Below, in pieces: positions 18,832 to 27,391 of a DNA stretch of 64,000 nucleotides. This DNA is from Parabacteroides sp. (lineage in GTDB: Bacteria > Bacteroidota > Bacteroidia > Bacteroidales > Tannerellaceae). Under the pieces are notes generated by a model. The model was not told where the DNA came from. It was given only the letters and a program-made list of their open reading frames with translations, and ran no database searches. Position 1 is the stretch's first letter. Each line of letters begins with the position of its first letter. Location of the stretch: NCBI GenBank assembly GCA_022775005.1, contig JALFJR010000002.1, forward strand, positions 1-64,000, in the 5' to 3' direction. The translations under genes were made by a program, and so were the position numbers.

Positions 18832-19848
18832 TTATTTATCAATTTCCACTTCCATACCATTATTCAGACGGCTTTGCCCGGTGATAACCACCTCATTCCC
18901 ATCTGATACACCGGAAATCACCTCGTAAGTGTTGCCGATAAGACGTCCTAACTCTACCTTCTGGTAGGAGACTTGGCCGTTCTTATAGACATAGACATAG
19001 CGATCACCCGATCCGGCCTGCTTCACGATGGCTCTATCGGGAACAACCACATGCTGTTGTGCGCCGAGGTTAAAGGTGACACGGGCGAACATACCCGGAC
19101 GTACCCGCTCGTCGTTATTAAGGAGGCGAACCTCTACCGGGAAGGTGCGTGTGGTGGCATCAATGGTGGGATAGACCAGGTGAACCTTTCCCTTGAACAC
19201 CTCATCGCCATAGACATCCAAACGGACATCCACCTCGTTGCCTTTCTTGACCTGTGTGAAGAGACTCTCCGACACATTGATCAATAACTTGACCGGACGG
19301 ATTTGCTCCACGGTGTAGATGGGCGTGCCACCGCTGTACATATCGCCGCTATCGTAGTTACGAGCGGTGACGATACCACTGATCGGGCTAATCAAGCGGG
19401 TGTTCTCCACCAAGTTGGCATACGATTCACGAGCTACCTCTACGCTGGTCTTTTGGGCATCCCAAGCCGACTTGGAGGCTCCACCTACCTTGTATAATTC
19501 GTCGATACGCATAAACTCTGCCTCTTGGTTGTCGAGCTGGATCTTTGCCTGCTTTAAGTTGGTGGCATCCATTTCGGCCAAGGTCTGTCCGGCCTTCACA
19601 TGATCGCCGATCTCCGCATAGATCTTGCGGATGCGGAAGGGGCTTTGCGGGGCGATGTTGTTTTTGACATTCGCCTCTACGGTAGCGGTAAACTCACTTA
19701 TCTGATCGACCGTTTGCGCATGGACGGTCTCTATCTTGACCTTCACTTTCTCTGTGGTAGTAGTGGTCTTTGTCTCACCTCCCGTGCAGGCGCAAAGTCC
19801 GACGAGTGAGGTGATCGTTGTCAATTTAATGTACTGTAGTGTATGCAT
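18832..19848 (-). CDS. RND adaptor (membrane fusion) lipoprotein
   Basis: A 338-residue periplasmic adaptor that links pump and outer-membrane channel. The signal peptide ends in a lipobox with Cys21 (LCAC). A Thr-rich linker follows, then the barrel-sandwich/lipoyl halves (PFRIRKIYAEIGDHVKAGQTLAEMD and GIVTARNYDSGDM) around an alpha-hairpin, and a beta-barrel domain. It lies 8 nt upstream of the RND gene and about 40 nt downstream of the tolC-like gene. Confidence 0.93.
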   Translation of the reverse strand: MHTLQYIKLTTITSLVGLCACTGGETKTTTTTEKVKVKIETVHAQTVDQISEFTATVEANVKNNIAPQSPFRIRKIYAEIGDHVKAGQTLAEMDATNLKQAKIQLDNQEAEFMRIDELYKVGGASKSAWDAQKTSVEVARESYANLVENTRLISPISGIVTARNYDSGDMYSGGTPIYTVEQIRPVKLLINVSESLFTQVKKGNEVDVRLDVYGDEVFKGKVHLVYPTIDATTRTFPVEVRLLNNDERVRPGMFARVTFNLGAQQHVVVPDRAIVKQAGSGDRYVYVYKNGQVSYQKVELGRLIGNTYEVISGVSDGNEVVITGQSRLNNGMEVEIDK

Positions 19849-19887
19849 GATTTGAATTGATTTCTAATTCCTGATTTTTCTAAATGC

Positions 19888-21306
19888 TCATTCCTCGTTG
19901 CCTAATGTCTTCTCCAAGTCTGTCTTGGCCACCATGTAATCATAGATTGCTTGGTTGAAATTGAGGCGGGCTTGCGTCAAGGCCAACTCCGCATCGTTCA
20001 TCTCCAACCAGGTACCGGCACCGGTGTCGTAGCGTTTCTGGGCGATACGATAACCTCGTTCCGCTTGGTCAATGCCTTTGCTGGCAGCATCGAAGCGTTT
20101 GACGCAGGTGCTCATGTTGTCCAATTGCTGCTTCACCGCCAACCGCAGGTTGCGCTGGGTGTCGTCACGCTGCCAATCCAATTGCTTCAACGAGATCTCA
20201 GTCTGCTTTATCTTCATGTAGCGGCTTCCACCCGTAAAGATGGGGATAGAGAGCGAGAGCCCGATCATTGAATAGGGATTCCAGCGGTAGTTCTTGAACT
20301 TGAAGTCGTTGTTCATGGCGCTCCACTGATACAGCCCGCTCAAGGAGAGGGTAGGCAAGAAGTCCAATTTCTGCATGGTCAAGGTGTGACGCAACTGTTG
20401 CTGCTGCAGGTCGAGTTGACGCAGGTCGCTGTTCGCCGCCAAAGTGGTGTCTGTCGCCATGTAATCCGCAAACAGTAAACCTCGATAGTCGCCCAATGCC
20501 CCTTCGCAGTCGATCGGCATCTCCAAGTCCATACCCAGCAGGGCTTTGAGCTGCCACTTCGCCAGCACTAAGGCATTCTCCGCTTGCAAAAGATTCGGCT
20601 CCGTATTCTTGACGGTGACGTCTGCCCGTATCAGGTCATATTCCGCCACGGTACCCTGCCCATACTTCCGTTTGATGTCGAGGTAGTTCTCCATAGCGTT
20701 GTCGTAGCTCTGCTTGAAAACCAGGTAAGAATCGTGCGCCAACAGCACCGCATAGAAGCCCTTCTTCACTTGGTTGATCATGGATAGCTTGGAGGAACGA
20801 GCTTGCTCGACCGCCAACTCCACATCAGTGGCTGAGATACGCAGGCTTCTCCACAAGGAGGTGTTGATCAACGGCATGGAGGCCGTGATTCCTGTGCTCC
20901 AGTTGTTGCTACGGCCTACCTCGAAGCCTTCATCCATGCTCGAAGCGTCCATACCTTCCGGCATCTCGCCACCCATGCCACCCATGTCTCCCATGTCGAA
21001 GTCCATGTACATCACCTGCTTTTTCAGCGTACGGCTGTAATCCGCGCTGTAACTGATTTGTGGAAAGAGGGAAGCCAGCGTCCCTTTATGTGCGTAACGT
21101 TTCTTCTCAATTTCTTGATTGGCCACCTTGATCGTAGGGTTTTCCGTCAGGGCGATCTCCAAGGCTTGTGCCAAATCGATACGCAGCGTGTCTTGTGCGT
21201 GAGTCGAAAGAGGAATAAAGAATGATGCGGCTATCAGTGCTTGCCTTATCTTCTTGATGAAGGCCCGTTGTTGCAAGTATAGCCGGTTCATGGATTGTGT
21301 AACCAT
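19888..21306 (-). CDS. TolC-like outer-membrane efflux protein
   Basis: A 472-residue channel subunit with a signal peptide ending STHAQ and two repeats of the OEP domain. The first extracellular or equatorial loop carries an unusual Met/Gly/Asp-rich run (DFDMGDMGGMGGEMPEGMD, about residues 105-125) that could bind soft metal ions or be flexible filler. It is the first gene of the tolC-MFP-RND-small protein operon. Start: M1 at 21306 or M6 at 21291; both keep the signal peptide. Confidence 0.93.
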   Translation of the reverse strand: MVTQSMNRLYLQQRAFIKKIRQALIAASFFIPLSTHAQDTLRIDLAQALEIALTENPTIKVANQEIEKKRYAHKGTLASLFPQISYSADYSRTLKKQVMYMDFDMGDMGGMGGEMPEGMDASSMDEGFEVGRSNNWSTGITASMPLINTSLWRSLRISATDVELAVEQARSSKLSMINQVKKGFYAVLLAHDSYLVFKQSYDNAMENYLDIKRKYGQGTVAEYDLIRADVTVKNTEPNLLQAENALVLAKWQLKALLGMDLEMPIDCEGALGDYRGLLFADYMATDTTLAANSDLRQLDLQQQQLRHTLTMQKLDFLPTLSLSGLYQWSAMNNDFKFKNYRWNPYSMIGLSLSIPIFTGGSRYMKIKQTEISLKQLDWQRDDTQRNLRLAVKQQLDNMSTCVKRFDAASKGIDQAERGYRIAQKRYDTGAGTWLEMNDAELALTQARLNFNQAIYDYMVAKTDLEKTLGNEE

Positions 21307-21414
21307 TCGTTCGTTGATTTATTAGTGATTTCGCAAAATTAATTAATCTTGCAAAGATGTTATTTCTCTTGTACGTAAATTGTTCCAAATTGACATAAGG
21401 TTTGTCTATATAAG

Positions 21415-21467
21415 AAAGGATGAACCCGAAAGATCCTTTCGGTAATCGTTTTGGGGCTCATCCTTTT
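21415..21467 (-). terminator. Branched hairpin downstream of the GNAT fusion gene
   Basis: An outer stem AAAGGATGA...(T)CATCCTTT holds an inner perfect stem CCGAAAG/CTTTCGG. It lies between the 3' end of the GNAT fusion gene and the 5' region of the tolC operon, and has TTTCTT on the minus-strand exit, so a terminator is likely. Confidence 0.6.
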
Positions 21468-21492
21468 CATGGGGACAAAGCGCATCAGTCTA

Positions 21493-22566
21493 TTATATGT
21501 ACTCGAAATAGAAGAAATCCGTCCATCCGGTGTTGGCCGCATAGAGATGCTGTTTGCCTCGATAGACAAAGCCTAATCGCTCATAGAGTTTATGGGCGGG
21601 GAGATTCGTGGCGAGCGCATCGAGCCGGATCGCTTTCATCCCGTTGGCTTTAGCCAGGGCGATGGCTTCACGTACCAATTGGGCACCGATGCCTCGACCT
21701 TGGTAGTCAGGATTGACTGCCAGGATATGGATCACCGCTACCTCGTCGTCGGGCAGTTCTTGGCTCCAAGCAATGGCATGGTAATCCTCGCCTTGGAACA
21801 TTGTCACAGCCATGGCGCCCACTATTGTTTCTCCCTCTTTGTAGAGATAGAAGCTGTTCCCTTGGATATACTTGTTGTAATCCTCCTCGGTGGGGTAGAG
21901 TCCCTGCTTCCAACGACCATAGGTCGGCATGTGGGTAGTGTCGTTTACTACATGCGCATAGAAGGCCTCGACTGCGGAAAAATCCTCGGCGGTAGCCGGA
22001 ACCAATTTCTTGGGTTGCCCAGCTAAGGGAATCATTACGCCACATTGGAAATCAGGTGATTGGATGTCCGTCCCGCCATACCACTCCATCGAAGAGGCGT
22101 TGCTGGCCACCTTGAATTCCGGGTGCTGCGGCAACCATTCGTGATAAACCTGGTGGAATTGTTGCTGGAAAGCCGCCATACCTCCTTTGAAGTGAACTTT
22201 CAGCCAAGCACCGTTGTGTATCGGATAGAGATGCAATCCTTCGGGCACCTCGCCCCCTTGGTAGGTTCCTGCAATGACGTAGGTGAAAGTCTTTGCATTG
22301 CAGGCCGTGAAGTTTTCCTCCGCACAGGTCGAACAATTGTGGTTCGGCAACTCGCAGGTGCAGAGGGCATACTCACCGATATGGTTGTCAATCGCCGCTT
22401 GCTGTTGGGCATTCGGAGCCTTTCCCTCTATCACGACCGGCTTGATCAAAGTCTCGAAATATTCACCCCAGAACTTCGGGCATTCCGTGGCTCCTTGGTT
22501 GAACGGAATCGGTTTGGCTATGCCGATAAGCTGCGCACCTTGCAGCGTGATGATCTCGTGTCTCAT
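21493..22566 (-). CDS. GyrI-like domain / GNAT acetyltransferase fusion
   Basis: A 357-residue cytoplasmic protein of two parts. Residues 1-190 look like a GyrI/AraC-effector-binding fold (YVIAGTYQGGEVPEGLHLYPIHNG and the ending WYGGTDIQ...CGVMIPL). This half has a cysteine cluster CTCELPNHNCSTC plus one more Cys (residues 69, 71, 78, 81, 89). Residues 195-357 are a GNAT N-acetyltransferase with the acetyl-CoA motif LAVNPDYQGRGIGAQLV and a final Tyr-rich segment. A ligand-gated acetylation or drug-modification role is inference. It is a single gene with its own -7 box and terminator hairpin. Confidence 0.8.
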   Translation of the reverse strand: MRHEIITLQGAQLIGIAKPIPFNQGATECPKFWGEYFETLIKPVVIEGKAPNAQQQAAIDNHIGEYALCTCELPNHNCSTCAEENFTACNAKTFTYVIAGTYQGGEVPEGLHLYPIHNGAWLKVHFKGGMAAFQQQFHQVYHEWLPQHPEFKVASNASSMEWYGGTDIQSPDFQCGVMIPLAGQPKKLVPATAEDFSAVEAFYAHVVNDTTHMPTYGRWKQGLYPTEEDYNKYIQGNSFYLYKEGETIVGAMAVTMFQGEDYHAIAWSQELPDDEVAVIHILAVNPDYQGRGIGAQLVREAIALAKANGMKAIRLDALATNLPAHKLYERLGFVYRGKQHLYAANTGWTDFFYFEYI

Positions 22567-22597
22567 ATCATGTCCTTTTTTAGAAGTAACGTTTTTG

Positions 22598-22605
22598 CAA
22601 AAGTA
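22598..22605 (-). promoter_or_regulatory. -7 box of the GyrI-GNAT gene
   Basis: TACTTTTG on the minus strand, about 32 nt upstream of the ATG at 22566; exact TAnnTTTG match. Confidence 0.6.
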
Positions 22606-22681
22606 AGTAAAATGAGAGGAATGGATTGGTATAATTCGGACATTTGTGGCAGTGGGCAGTAGGGTATCTAAAAAATAAAAC

Positions 22682-22689
22682 TACTTTTG
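22682..22689 (+). promoter_or_regulatory. -7 box of the purine permease gene
   Basis: TACTTTTG on the plus strand, about 35 nt upstream of the permease ATG at 22724. It and the divergent GNAT -7 box share an intergenic region of 157 nt. Confidence 0.6.
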
Positions 22690-22723
22690 TCGAAGCTATT
22701 TATTAATTATTGTATAAAGATCC

Positions 22724-24028
22724 ATGAAAAAAGACAACTGGCTCACGTCGGCCTTTGGTTTTGATCCTAAAACCATGACGGTGAAGAAAGAGATTTTGGG
22801 TGGCTTGACCACTTTCCTTACGATGGCTTATATCTTAGCCGTTAACCCAACTATTCTTGGAGGAACCGGTATGGATAGTCAAGCCGTATTTACAACTACG
22901 GCATTAGCTTCATTGATTGCGACTTTGGTAATGGCTTTCTATGCGAAACTGCCTTTTGCCTTGGCTCCTGCAATGGGTCTCAATGCCTTTTTCGCTTATA
23001 CGGTCGTCATGGCGATGGGCTATTCTTGGCAGTTTGCTTTGACTGCTGTCTTTATCGAAGGACTTCTTTTTATCTTGATGACTTTAACCGGATTGCGGGA
23101 GAAGATTGTCGATGCGATTCCTCCTATGCTTCGCCGAGCTATTTCGCCGGGTATCGGACTTTTTATAGCGTTTATCGGGCTAAAGAACGCTGGAATTATC
23201 ACCAGTAGTCAAGCGACCTACGTCGCATTGGGGAATTTGCATGATCCAGCTGTGCTCTTGGCTTGTTTTGGTATTTTGCTGAGCGCCGTGTTGCTGGTTC
23301 GCCAGGTGACAGGTGCGCTTCTGCTGGGCATATTGGCTACCACTGTGATCGGTATCCCATTGGGGGTTACGCAGTTCCAAGGTGTGGTGAGCACGCCTCC
23401 CAGTATTGCGCCCATCACTTGTCAATTTGATTGGAGTGGCGTATGGAGTTTAGATATGGTGGTTTGTGTCTTTACCTTCCTGTTTATTGACATGTTCGAC
23501 ACGATTGGTACGATGCTTGGAGTGGGTAGCCGAGCAGGATTGGTGGATGAACAGGGGAACATGCCACGATTGAAGCAGGCTTTCATGGCTGATTCTATCG
23601 GTACGACTATCGGTGCTCTTTTGGGTACCTCCACGATCTCAACCTATGTTGAGAGTGCATCGGGCGTGAATGCGGGTGGCCGATCGGGCTTGACAGCGTT
23701 TACTACGGCTGTCTGTTTTGCGTTGGCATTGTTCCTCTCTCCGTTATTCCTTTCCATTCCCTCCGAGGCCACAGCTGCGGCATTGGTGTTGGTGGGTGTG
23801 ATGATGATGGCTGATATTCGTCGGATCAATTTCCAAGATTATGTCAGTGCTGTTCCCTGCTTCGTGTGCATCATTTTCATGCCGTTGGCTTATAGCATTT
23901 CGGATGGCATTTTGCTGGGCATGATCACATGGGTACTGATCCATCTCCTCAGCGGGCATCATCGCACTTTGAGTATCGGGATTGTTATCCTATCGGTGTT
24001 GTTTGTGCTGAAATACGCACTCCTGTAG
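22724..24028 (+). CDS. NCS2 hypoxanthine/guanine permease (AzgA/PbuG type)
   Basis: A 434-residue inner-membrane transporter with about 12-14 hydrophobic segments. The start VKKEILGGLTTFLTMAYILAVNP and the ALAPAMGLNAFFAYTVV and FLFIDMFDTIGTMLGVG motifs are typical of the AzgA-like branch of nucleobase permeases, which take up purine bases with protons. Its TAG stop lies within a hairpin of an interspersed repeat (24025-24048). The neighbours are not purine genes, so exact substrate is by family only. Confidence 0.92.
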   Translation: MKKDNWLTSAFGFDPKTMTVKKEILGGLTTFLTMAYILAVNPTILGGTGMDSQAVFTTTALASLIATLVMAFYAKLPFALAPAMGLNAFFAYTVVMAMGYSWQFALTAVFIEGLLFILMTLTGLREKIVDAIPPMLRRAISPGIGLFIAFIGLKNAGIITSSQATYVALGNLHDPAVLLACFGILLSAVLLVRQVTGALLLGILATTVIGIPLGVTQFQGVVSTPPSIAPITCQFDWSGVWSLDMVVCVFTFLFIDMFDTIGTMLGVGSRAGLVDEQGNMPRLKQAFMADSIGTTIGALLGTSTISTYVESASGVNAGGRSGLTAFTTAVCFALALFLSPLFLSIPSEATAAALVLVGVMMMADIRRINFQDYVSAVPCFVCIIFMPLAYSISDGILLGMITWVLIHLLSGHHRTLSIGIVILSVLFVLKYALL

Positions 24029-24048
24029 AGACCACGCTACGTCTCTAC
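24025..24048. repeat. Interspersed GTAGAGAC hairpin
   Basis: GTAGAGAC ... GTCTCTAC, a perfect 8-bp inverted repeat with an 8-nt loop. A close relative is at 52198-52223 and a more distant one at 32961-32989. The stop codon of the permease gene lies inside the left arm. Probably a REP-like element that also works as a 3' mRNA hairpin. Confidence 0.65.
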
Positions 24049-24150
24049 GTTCTTCTACAAACAGGACAGAGGAGAATGCCCATGTTTTTGCAGAAACCAT
24101 GGGATCTATTTCCGCTTACATCTCTAAGAAAAAGAGCTTGAATACCGATG

Positions 24151-24246
24151 ATTTTTTCGTTCCAAACTTTTGAACAGACATTCAAAAGAATGGAACGGCC
24201 GTTCGGAACTTTGGAATGTGCGTTCAGTACTTTCGAACGAAGATTT
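24151..24246. repeat. Array of five 12-bp palindromes with 21-bp period (copy 1)
   Basis: Units start at 24151, 24172, 24193, 24214 and 24235, exactly 21 bp apart. The unit is GAAC-N4-GTTC (best: GAACGGCCGTTC), with 9-bp linkers. The first unit (ATTTTTTCGTTC) is close to the reverse complement of the last (GAACGAAGATTT), so the whole array is itself a palindrome. It lies between converging genes. A second copy with the same layout is at 46612-46707. Its reading frames give short shadow ORFs only because 21 is a multiple of 3. Confidence 0.85.
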
Positions 24247-24257
24247 AATAGTGATCA

Positions 24258-25103
24258 TCACACTTCCTGTACGGCTCTTGGATCGTGATAGGAGCGGTAG
24301 GCGGAGAAAAGTTCCGGGGTTTGAATCGCCTGCAGGTAGTGCAGGAAGTCCGTGGGCGACATGCCAGAGAACTGCTGAAACTCCCGATAGAAATGGCTAT
24401 GATCGGTGAAGCCAAAATGGTTGATCAAACTGTCGAAGGAGGAGACTGGCATGCTGATCAACCGATTGGCTACTTGATGAAAGCGCTGAATCCGCAAGAG
24501 TTGCTTGGGTGAGAGACCGACGTGTTCGATAAAGACCCGGCGAAATTGTCGCTCGCTGAGGCAAGCCATGTCGGCTAAGGCCTCTATCCGGAGGATCGGC
24601 TGCTGACCGATGGATTGGAACACCTTGGCTAAGGGCTGTTGATAGGGCGACATTTTGGCCTGCGCCAATTGCCGCAACAGGAAAGATTCAAGGCGCGCAA
24701 TGGCCGCATCGCTGCTTTCCGACTCCAACACTTGACTTTTCAGTGTTTTGAAGCCTCGGCTATCTAAGCCCTCGAAATCCACGTTGTTGTTAGTGAAGAG
24801 TCGGCCAGGAATCTCCGTGAGCAGATGGAACGCATAGGGATAAAAGATGACCATGATCATCTCCAGCTCCTCTTCCGTGGAGAGGTGAATGGCCTTCTCG
24901 TAGGGACCGCTAACAGAAGCTTTGGCGCTGAAGTTGGTCTCCTCCTGCACCCAGAACGGTCGCTTGCGGTGGATGATCCACTTGAAACAGCCGGTGGGCA
25001 TGATGATGGGAAACATGCTTTCTTGGTTGGCCTGAATGATCCAATAGTGATGCACGTAGGGGCGCAACAGGGGGGTGGGTTGTATGACTTTAGTTGTTAT
25101 CAT
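24258..25103 (-). CDS. AraC-family transcriptional regulator
   Basis: A 281-residue regulator with a C-terminal AraC DNA-binding domain (two helix-turn-helix units; CLSERQFRRVFIEHVGLSPKQLLRIQRF and FGFTDHSHFYREFQQFSGMSP). The N-terminal half starts like the DUF6597-type ligand domain (LLRPYVHHYWIIQ). The ORF track starts at 25178, but that would read through the lpxA terminator and across a -7 box; the ATG at 25103 (MITTKV) fits the family start. The -7 box ends only 5 nt upstream, so the mRNA may be leaderless. Target genes are unknown. Confidence 0.87.
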   Translation of the reverse strand: MITTKVIQPTPLLRPYVHHYWIIQANQESMFPIIMPTGCFKWIIHRKRPFWVQEETNFSAKASVSGPYEKAIHLSTEEELEMIMVIFYPYAFHLLTEIPGRLFTNNNVDFEGLDSRGFKTLKSQVLESESSDAAIARLESFLLRQLAQAKMSPYQQPLAKVFQSIGQQPILRIEALADMACLSERQFRRVFIEHVGLSPKQLLRIQRFHQVANRLISMPVSSFDSLINHFGFTDHSHFYREFQQFSGMSPTDFLHYLQAIQTPELFSAYRSYHDPRAVQEV

Positions 25104-25108
25104 GGGCA

Positions 25109-25116
25109 CAAAGGTA
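25109..25116 (-). promoter_or_regulatory. -7 box abutting the AraC-family start codon
   Basis: TACCTTTG on the minus strand, 5 nt before the ATG at 25103. If used, transcription would start at or next to the A of the ATG. Confidence 0.5.
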
Positions 25117-25150
25117 ACCAACCTTAGGTAATATGAATTTGTAGAAAGGC

Positions 25151-25186
25151 AAAAAAGAGCGTGTGCCCGAAAGTACACGCTCTTTT
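25151..25186 (-). terminator. Intrinsic terminator after lpxA
   Basis: A 9-bp stem AGAGCGTGT/ACACGCTCT with a 10-nt loop, followed on the minus strand by six T. It ends the lpxA transcript; on the plus strand TTTT also follows. Confidence 0.88.
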
Positions 25187-25208
25187 CCTGTTGGAGATAT
25201 TACGTTCG

Positions 25209-25976
25209 CTATCGAATGATACCTAACTTGGAGGCACTGATGAAATCGATGAGGTGTTGTATCTCATCGCTCATGGGTACCTGATCATGCACCATAAGCA
25301 ATGCGTCTGTCAAGCTGCAATTGCTTTGATAAATAATGCGGTAGGCATGACTGAGGTGCTTGATCACCTTCTCGTCGAAGCCTTCATGCTGCATGACCAT
25401 GGCGTTCACACCATAATAGGTGGTTGGCTCCTTGGCTCCTACGATGTAGGGCGGGATGTCTTTGCGGAATCGACAGCCAGTTTGTATCATCGACCAGGTA
25501 CCTACCCGGCAACCTTGGCTCACCAATACATTACCACCAAAGATCACATAATCCTCCATCTGGCAATTACCGGAGATCTTGCAGCCGTAGCCAAAGACAC
25601 TGTGGTTGCCAATCTGTGTATCGTGGGAGATATGTACCCCCTCATGAATGAAATTGCCGTTGCCAATGCGGGTCGCCCCCTCCGCTTTCGAGGAGCGATT
25701 GATCACCACGTTCTCTCGGATGACATTGTCATCACCGATAATCGCTAAAGTGCCACCTCCTTTGTAGGCGAAGTCTTGCGGCTCTGCGGCAATCACCGCA
25801 CCATTATAAATCTTGTTGCGGCAACCTAAACGTGTACCACTCATGAGGCTGGCGTAAGGCATGATCTCGCAATCATCGCCAATCTCGACATTCTTATCAA
25901 TGTAAGCGAAAGGATGGATGGTGACACCCGTCCCAATTTTCGCTTCTTTATCTACGTAAGCTAATGGACTAATCAT
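25209..25976 (-). CDS. lpxA: UDP-N-acetylglucosamine O-acyltransferase
   Basis: LpxA performs the first step of lipid A synthesis. The 255-residue protein consists of left-handed beta-helix hexapeptide repeats (IGTGVTIHPFAYID, IGDDCEIMPYASL and so on), the active-site segment NFIHEGVHISHDTQIG with the catalytic His in this stretch, and an alpha-helical C-terminus. It is not next to lpxD, lpxC or fabZ, where Bacteroidales usually keep lpxA, so it could be a second copy or a relocated single gene. An efflux operon ends 20 nt upstream, so read-through expression is possible. Confidence 0.92.
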   Translation of the reverse strand: MISPLAYVDKEAKIGTGVTIHPFAYIDKNVEIGDDCEIMPYASLMSGTRLGCRNKIYNGAVIAAEPQDFAYKGGGTLAIIGDDNVIRENVVINRSSKAEGATRIGNGNFIHEGVHISHDTQIGNHSVFGYGCKISGNCQMEDYVIFGGNVLVSQGCRVGTWSMIQTGCRFRKDIPPYIVGAKEPTTYYGVNAMVMQHEGFDEKVIKHLSHAYRIIYQSNCSLTDALLMVHDQVPMSDEIQHLIDFISASKLGIIR

Positions 25977-25995
25977 GATTCTTCATTTAAGGTTA

Positions 25996-27384
25996 TTATT
26001 TTCTTCCGCCACCCAAGGCACTATACAGGTCGATAACGGCTTGGATGCGCTGTACATTGTCTGACACTTCTGATAGCTGTGCGCTCAACAGATTCTGTTG
26101 AGCCGTCAGGATCTCCAAATAGGAAGCACCACCACTCTGGAACAAATCTTTCGTGTAAGAAACCGCCTTGGTCAATTGATCGACACGGCCTTGATCCTCA
26201 ATCAGCTTACGCTCCGTAGCATCATAGAGATAGAGCGCATCGCTCACCTCTTTGCCTGCCTTGAGGATGGCCTGCTGATAGTTCATCTTGGCGATCTGCT
26301 CCTCTGCCTTGGTTACCTTCAAGTTGGCAATCAGTTTACCACGGTTGAAGATGGGTTGTGCTAACTGTCCGATCGCATCCCACATGAACTGTCCCGGGTT
26401 AGGCAACTTATTCCCGGCTGAACCATTCAGCCAACCTGCGTTAGCCGTGATGGTCACGCTCGGATAGAAGGCCGCACGGGCTTGGTTGGTCTGATAGTAA
26501 GCGCTGGCCAAGTTCATCTCCGCCACCTTCACGTCGGGACGGTTCTCTAACAGCTGCAAAGGCACACCTGCCAACAAATCCTTCGGTAACTCCTGTTGAT
26601 CAAGCGTGCCTCGTTTGATTTGCTGGGGAGCCTTAGCCAATAAGATAGAAAGCGCATTCTCAACCTCACGTACAGAGCGATTCAGCTCGATGTGAGAGGC
26701 CTCCACCTGATGCAAGGCAGCCCGCATTTGTACAACCGCAGCCTCTGTGGTCATACCTGCCTCTTTCATTGCTTCCATCACACGGACATTCTCCTTATAG
26801 ATACCAACCGTTTGTGCTGTAATATCTACTTGGCGATCCAACATCAACAGGGAGTAGTAGGTGTTGGCAATGCCACAAATGAGTTGTGAACGAACGGCTT
26901 GACAGCTATATTGACTCTTCAGATAGGCTGCACGTTGCCCGCGAGAGGCGTTCAGCAACTTACCAAACAGGTCGATCTCCCAGCTGGCTGAGCCCGAAGC
27001 CCGATAAGTCTTTGTTGGGTCGGCGCCATCGTAGCTATACAACTCGCCTTGCCCTGCGATGTTGATAGAGGGCAGGTAGGCCAAACGAGCAGAGGTCAGC
27101 AGCGCCTTCGACTCCTCCACACGCAGGATAGCCGCTTGCATATCTACGTTGTTTGCCAATCCCTCCTCAATCAAGGCCTGCAGTTGGGGATCTTGGAACA
27201 CCTCCTGCCATGGCAGATTGGCGATGTTGGTCGTGTCTGTCGTAGCCAAAGGAGCAGCTTCGGCAATCGGATCCCGATAGATGCCGTTCGTCTCAATAGA
27301 CTCTGGCCGATCGTATGCCTTGTAAATATGGCAACCACTTAATAAAGCGGTTGCGCATACCATATATATATATTGTCTCTTCAT
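25996..27384 (-). CDS. Outer-membrane efflux lipoprotein (OprM/NodT type)
   Basis: A 462-residue TolC-fold channel with a lipobox (ATALLSGC) after a short signal peptide. Two OEP repeats follow, with conserved LLENRPDVKVAEMNL. The ORF track starts at 27420, within acrB; the ATG at 27384 gives a proper signal sequence and leaves a 7-nt gap to acrB. It is the last gene of an adaptor-pump-channel operon. Confidence 0.93.
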   Translation of the reverse strand: MKRQYIYMVCATALLSGCHIYKAYDRPESIETNGIYRDPIAEAAPLATTDTTNIANLPWQEVFQDPQLQALIEEGLANNVDMQAAILRVEESKALLTSARLAYLPSINIAGQGELYSYDGADPTKTYRASGSASWEIDLFGKLLNASRGQRAAYLKSQYSCQAVRSQLICGIANTYYSLLMLDRQVDITAQTVGIYKENVRVMEAMKEAGMTTEAAVVQMRAALHQVEASHIELNRSVREVENALSILLAKAPQQIKRGTLDQQELPKDLLAGVPLQLLENRPDVKVAEMNLASAYYQTNQARAAFYPSVTITANAGWLNGSAGNKLPNPGQFMWDAIGQLAQPIFNRGKLIANLKVTKAEEQIAKMNYQQAILKAGKEVSDALYLYDATERKLIEDQGRVDQLTKAVSYTKDLFQSGGASYLEILTAQQNLLSAQLSEVSDNVQRIQAVIDLYSALGGGRK

Positions 27385-27391
27385 GCTAATT

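Noticed and set aside
24151-24246. CRISPR array
   Set aside because: Units are 12-bp palindromes with 9-bp linkers and no cas genes; too short and too regular for CRISPR.
24170-24409. Small proteins from the repeats (24170-24409, 46637-46849)
   Set aside because: The similar peptides (WNGRS..NVRS..NED) come from the 21-bp period, which keeps frame; no start signal or conservation beyond the array.
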